From Bacillus oleivorans (GTDB taxonomy: Bacteria > Bacillota > Bacilli > Bacillales > JC228): DNA of 64,000 nt. The position numbers were made by a program, and so were the translations under genes. The DNA is taken from assembly GCF_900207585.1 (NCBI RefSeq), contig NZ_OAOP01000002.1:496001-560000 (forward strand), written 5' to 3'. This document shows positions 60,788 through 64,000 of this stretch, piece after piece. The notes beneath the pieces are model-generated. The model saw nothing but the letters and a program-made list of their open reading frames with translations. It was not told the DNA's origin and did no database searches. How positions within the stretch are numbered: position 1 is the stretch's first letter; each line of letters begins with the position of its first letter.

Positions 60788-61189
60788 TTACATATCAAGT
60801 TGCTTTGCATCTTCAACAATGTGGTACAACAGGTGTGCTAAATGATGAATTGGGCCGTATTCTTGTTCTTCTCCCTCGGCTGCTTCCTCTTCCTGGAATT
60901 CGAGGTCGTTTAAATAAAGCGCCATAAATTCATAAAAGTCTTGTAAGTCAAAAGAAAAACAATAGGTGGGATCTTCGTTTTCTTCTTCATAAAGCAGGCA
61001 TAGATAATGCAAATTTCCTTCTGCATCTTCACCATCAAAAAACACGAAAAAGCCGATATTCGTGTCAAGTTCAAATAAATGCCTTGTCCCGTTTTCTGTT
61101 ACCTTATTAAAATCATCTTCCTCCATTATTTTTACATTCATCGTTTCAACTGCATCTTCCGCATGAAAATTGACGGTTAATGACTTCAT
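60788..61189 (-). CDS. Acidic cytosolic protein of unknown function, 133 aa
   Basis: A soluble protein very rich in Glu/Asp (EFQEEEAAEGEEQEYG near 99-114) with strands KSLTVNFHAEDAVETMNVKIM and IGFFVFFDGEDAEGNLHYLCLLYEEE, and a His-rich helical end (GPIHHLAHLLYHIVEDA). No family recognised. ATG 61189 follows GGAGGTGAT. Divergent from the second sigma operon. Confidence 0.68.
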   Translation of the reverse strand: MKSLTVNFHAEDAVETMNVKIMEEDDFNKVTENGTRHLFELDTNIGFFVFFDGEDAEGNLHYLCLLYEEENEDPTYCFSFDLQDFYEFMALYLNDLEFQEEEAAEGEEQEYGPIHHLAHLLYHIVEDAKQLDM

Positions 61190-61310
61190 CGGATCACCTC
61201 CAGCTTATCTCCTCTATAGGATGTACCGGACACGTGAGAAGTAAACAAATGGTTTAAGAATGATTACTTTTTTGTGCGAATTACTCATTTTAAAAAATTT
61301 TAAAATAAAG

Positions 61311-61338
61311 TGTCATAACTGACAAATGTTTTCGTCTA
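61311..61338 (+). promoter_or_regulatory. ECF-type promoter of the second sigma operon
   Basis: TGTCAT (61311-61316), 16 bp, CGTCTA (61333-61338). Same spacing as at 43032-43059; CGTC is the usual ECF -10. Confidence 0.55.
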
Positions 61339-61375
61339 AATAGATAGATATAAAAGATGAGCGAGGGGTAACACC

Positions 61376-61885
61376 ATGTCAGCAAAACGAACGATCTCAG
61401 AATGGTTTTTTCAATATAGCCACGATATCTATGACTTCCTTGTGTATTACATGGGGAGCACCGATGTGGAAGATCTAGTTCAAGAGGTATATATAAAAGC
61501 ATTAAGGAGTCTCCATGGCTTTAAAGGGGAGTCTTCTCCAAAAACCTGGCTTATAAAAATTGCCAGAAATGTAGCGATTGATGAGTACCGCAAGAAAAAG
61601 TCAAAAGGGTTTCATCATATGATCTCATTTACAGAAAGAATTGCAGCCAACGATCCCCTTACACCTGAGAAAATATTTGAGAATAACGAAACGAAACAGG
61701 ATCTGTACAAAGCAATTCAAAGGCTGCACGAAACCTACCGGGACGTACTGATTTTACGGGGGATTCAAGAAATGGATACGAAAGAAACAGCAGTTATTCT
61801 AAATTGGAAGGAAGAAAAAGTTCGCACCACTTATCATCGCGCCCTTAAAGCACTTCGTGAATCGCAAGGAGGTATTGAACTATGA
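61376..61885 (+). CDS. ECF RNA polymerase sigma factor (second)
   Basis: A 169-aa ECF factor: region 2 (DVEDLVQEVYIKALRSLHGF, TWLIKIARNVAIDEYRKKK) and region 4 (LHETYRDVLILRGIQEMDTKETAVILNWKEEKVRTTYHRALKAL). It resembles the factor at 43096 in length and order but is clearly a different paralogue. ATG 61376 follows GAGGGG by seven bases. It overlaps the anti-sigma gene by 4 bases. Confidence 0.94.
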   Translation: MSAKRTISEWFFQYSHDIYDFLVYYMGSTDVEDLVQEVYIKALRSLHGFKGESSPKTWLIKIARNVAIDEYRKKKSKGFHHMISFTERIAANDPLTPEKIFENNETKQDLYKAIQRLHETYRDVLILRGIQEMDTKETAVILNWKEEKVRTTYHRALKALRESQGGIEL

Positions 61886-63024
61886 GAACGCAAAAGCCTT
61901 TACATGAGATTGAAAAAGAATTAAACAGCTTTCCAAATTTTAAGCTTGCAGAAGAAAAGCAATATGAAATTCATGAAATTTTAATGGCAGAGGTGACTAA
62001 ATGGGAGATGAAAAAAAGGAGAGGAAGCTGGATGAGGAGATTGACTGTAGGACTTTCAAGTGTGGCGGTCGTAATTTTAGCTTTGTTTTTAGGATTTAGT
62101 TATTTCGATAGTCATGGAGGAAACCGGCCAACTGAAAACCCTGAGGTTCAGCCTAATCCACAAGCACCAATTTATCCGACAGATTTTATCGTTGAAGCTG
62201 ATTTTCACAAGTTAGTAGCTCGAACTGATCAAGTAACAGGAGAGGAGACGCACTATACAACTAAAGATAAAGAGATCATTCATCAATTCGAAAAGACGAT
62301 TGTTTCAATGCCATACGAAAAAACAGAGAAAACCAGTTCTGTATTTAATACGAACTTTCTATTATACGATACTTCGAATGAATTGATTGCGGAGATTATC
62401 TTTACAGGAGAGAATATAGTCAGCATAAATGGGGAGGGGTATAAAACAGATGAAGCTAAACTGAATCAGTTTAAAGAGATATTCTTTACAGAGGACTATC
62501 AGGCATATCCAGTCATAAATGTTCCGGAATCCAGTGTCCAAGAACTGGCCCAAGAGATTATCCAGGCATTAGCTAATAAAGATACAGCAATTCTTGCACA
62601 GCATGTCCACCCGGTTAAAGGGCTTTTGTTTTCTCCGTACGTATATATTCAAGACGATGCATTAGTATTTACTCAAGATGAGGTAACCATGTTATTAGCA
62701 GCTTCCGACACCTACTTATGGGGAACCTTTGACGGCAGCGGCGAACCGATGGAGATGACAGCAAAAGAATATTATAGCCGTTTTGTATATGATCATGATT
62801 ATGTGCAAGCTCATGAAATGAATATTGATTCCATTCTGCAAAGAGGGAATTCGATTAATAATATTAAAGAAAAGTTCCCTGATTCGACTGTCGTTGAATT
62901 CCATATTAAAGGAACAGAGCAATATGGAGGAATGGACTGGAGAAGTTTAAATCTTGTGTTTGAACAAGCTGAAGATGGAGCTTTAAAATTAGTTGCGATT
63001 ATTCATGATGAATGGACAATATAA
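61882..63024 (+). CDS. Membrane anti-sigma factor (second)
   Basis: The 380-aa protein has about 48 cytosolic residues, one membrane helix (about 53-73) and a large outer region with at least two parts: about 95-205 (HKLVARTDQVTGEETHYTTKDKEIIHQFEKTI) and about 215-380 (SVQELAQEIIQALANKDTAILAQHVHPVKGLLFSPYV). Its 4-base overlap with the sigma gene marks it as the partner. Ligand unknown. Confidence 0.8.
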   Translation: MRTQKPLHEIEKELNSFPNFKLAEEKQYEIHEILMAEVTKWEMKKRRGSWMRRLTVGLSSVAVVILALFLGFSYFDSHGGNRPTENPEVQPNPQAPIYPTDFIVEADFHKLVARTDQVTGEETHYTTKDKEIIHQFEKTIVSMPYEKTEKTSSVFNTNFLLYDTSNELIAEIIFTGENIVSINGEGYKTDEAKLNQFKEIFFTEDYQAYPVINVPESSVQELAQEIIQALANKDTAILAQHVHPVKGLLFSPYVYIQDDALVFTQDEVTMLLAASDTYLWGTFDGSGEPMEMTAKEYYSRFVYDHDYVQAHEMNIDSILQRGNSINNIKEKFPDSTVVEFHIKGTEQYGGMDWRSLNLVFEQAEDGALKLVAIIHDEWTI

Positions 63025-63032
63025 AAATACTG

Positions 63033-63073
63033 GAAGGGACCTCTTGCTAAGGCAAAGGGCCCTTTCTTTTTTT
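63033..63073 (+). terminator. Second sigma operon terminator
   Basis: AAGGG/CCCTT outer pairing with an inner CTTGC/GGCAA-like stem, followed by T7. Confidence 0.7.
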
Positions 63074-63162
63074 GAGAAAGAAATTCTTTACATTTTCCTT
63101 TTTCTTCTTGTAAAATATAAGGGTAGATTCTAATTTTTTACATTAGGGAGGAAAAAAGGCCA

Positions 63163-63201
63163 ATGAGTTTGTCTGTTGTTTTTCAAATGGTTTTAGCATG
63201 A
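63163..63201 (+). other. Very short reading frame behind a strong SD; possible decayed gene or small RNA
   Basis: AGGGAGG stands 11 bases before ATG 63163, which opens only 12 codons (MSLSVVFQMVLA) before TGA-TAG. In the same frame beyond the stops the sequence continues FLAKPIVKQRTIQALSSLNI to a stop near 63300, and a terminator lies at 63338-63361. So a short transcript is likely; it may be a broken small gene or a small RNA. Confidence 0.3.
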
Positions 63202-63337
63202 TAGGGAGAAGTCTGCCCATTTTTAGCAAAACCAATCGTAAAACAACGGACCATTCAAGCCCTTTCCTCATTAAATATTCGTGTTTTGGATAAGTTAGCT
63301 ATTTGTTGATTGAATAACTCTTCTCCAGGCATGAACT

Positions 63338-63361
63338 AGGTAGGGTGTGTTTGCCCTACCT
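63338..63361 (+). terminator. Terminator of the short transcript before the ABC-F gene
   Basis: AGGTAGGG-TGTGTTTG-CCCTACCT followed by ATTTTATTTTT. Confidence 0.7.
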
Positions 63362-63495
63362 ATTTTATTTTTAATTTAGAATTATGTGTATGGACCCATT
63401 CTTAAATCAGGATTCTTTTGATAAAAATTAAACAGGGCTAAGGTCTGTCCTCCTTGTTTTACGGTTGGTAATTATACCAATGTGAAGGAGTGACG

Positions 63496-64000
63496 ATGTT
63501 AATGAGTATTGTAAATGTTGAAAAGGTAACCCATTATTTTGGGGACAAATTAGTTTTTAAAGATATAGATTTTCGCTTATTAAATAAAGAGCGGGTTGGT
63601 TTAGTGGGACCGAATGGTGCCGGGAAATCCACGTTATTGAAAATATTAACGGGGCATATTTTACCTGATCATGGCACAGTCGACTGGCAGCCTAACATTC
63701 AAGCTGGTTATTTAGAGCAGCAGGTTGATTTAACATCCGGCCAAAGTATCCGGGACTATCTTCGAAGCGCATTTCGTTCTTTATTTGAAGCTGAACAGGA
63801 AATGCTAAAGCTTTCTGACCAGATGGGAGCATGCGGTACGGAAGAACTTGAAAAGGCGCTCAATCGGTTTGCTAAACTGCAAGAGTTATTGGAGCAACAA
63901 GATTTTTACCAAGTGGATCCCAAAATTGAAGAAATCTCCAATGGGTTAGGAATTAGTGCTCTTGGATTAGAGACAGATGTTGGACAGTTAAGCGGGGGAC
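63496..64000 (+). CDS. ABC-F family ATPase, 5' part only
   Basis: The window ends inside the gene (168 codons seen of an expected 500-650). The first nucleotide-binding domain has Walker A GPNGAGKST and ends at LSGG of the signature. There are no membrane helices. ABC-F proteins act on ribosomes (translation factors or antibiotic protection); the branch cannot be fixed from this part. AAGGAG lies five bases before ATG 63496 and eleven before ATG 63502. Confidence 0.9.
   Translation, partial: MLMSIVNVEKVTHYFGDKLVFKDIDFRLLNKERVGLVGPNGAGKSTLLKILTGHILPDHGTVDWQPNIQAGYLEQQVDLTSGQSIRDYLRSAFRSLFEAEQEMLKLSDQMGACGTEELEKALNRFAKLQELLEQQDFYQVDPKIEEISNGLGISALGLETDVGQLSGG

Overview
The window is an AT-rich chromosomal segment of a spore-forming Bacillaceae bacterium, close to Bacillus sensu lato. 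The spore-coat operon cotJABC, a DUF1657/DUF421 operon behind a near-perfect sigma-G promoter, bacillopeptidase F, a bacillithiol transferase, a T-box leader, HemAT and YdjO/Csp cold-shock proteins all point there. Initiation sites are typical of Firmicutes: strong AGGAGG-like sites and frequent TTG/GTG starts. I see no rRNA, tRNA, prophage, insertion sequence or CRISPR array. It reads as ordinary core/accessory chromosome with many single-gene units, each closed by its own hairpin terminator.

Layout. 0-10 kb: fabF, a degenerate HMA protein, a newly read 44-aa gene, pepF, an MFS permease, topB, a DUF218 protein and a secreted lipase. 11-20 kb: ydjO with a structured leader, cvfB, an MBL hydrolase, a cold-shock gene, a SIMPL protein and bacillopeptidase F (bpr). 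20-25 kb: small unknown genes, a ribA-ribD pair, two helical-bundle proteins (ferritin-like and DUF3231). 25-30 kb: yeeI, adaA-adaB, glutathione peroxidase, an amino-acid ABC pair without ATPase, a PspC protein and kynA. 31-42 kb: cotJABC, CBO0543, galE, YqcI/YcgG, an AHSA1 protein, an ArsR/SRPBCC-PDZ operon, GNAT, def, DUF2500, yfiT, peptidase S51, DDAH-like enzyme, methyltransferase and LysE. 43-54 kb: an ECF sigma/anti-sigma pair, Nudix, a small minus-strand peptide operon, a decayed gene, an SLH-anchored subtilase, a NarL-type two-component system, plsC and a candidate type I toxin. 54-64 kb: a T-box-controlled SNF transporter, the DUF1657-DUF1657-2Duf operon, an RHH/SPFH pair, a lipoprotein, hemAT, a second ECF sigma/anti-sigma pair and the start of an ABC-F gene.

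How the genes work together. The region is mostly stress, envelope and sporulation accessory functions: two autoregulated-looking ECF systems sense the envelope, two large subtilases and a lipase are exported, adaAB and gpx handle alkylation and peroxide damage, and the coat and 2Duf operons belong to the spore.

Most unusual structure. Four intergenic arrays consist of a 7-9 bp anchor word recurring every 19-21 bp with unrelated sequence in between. The clearest has eleven units at 5792-6008; others lie at 9072-9199, 1680-1725 and 30896-30963. Each array has its own anchor word but the same period, about two helical turns. I know of no named element of this kind. Other leads are the stand-alone 2Duf operon, interleaved inverted repeats before an unknown gene at 53496-53537, a possible transcript at 14040-14293, and several genes under 55 codons.
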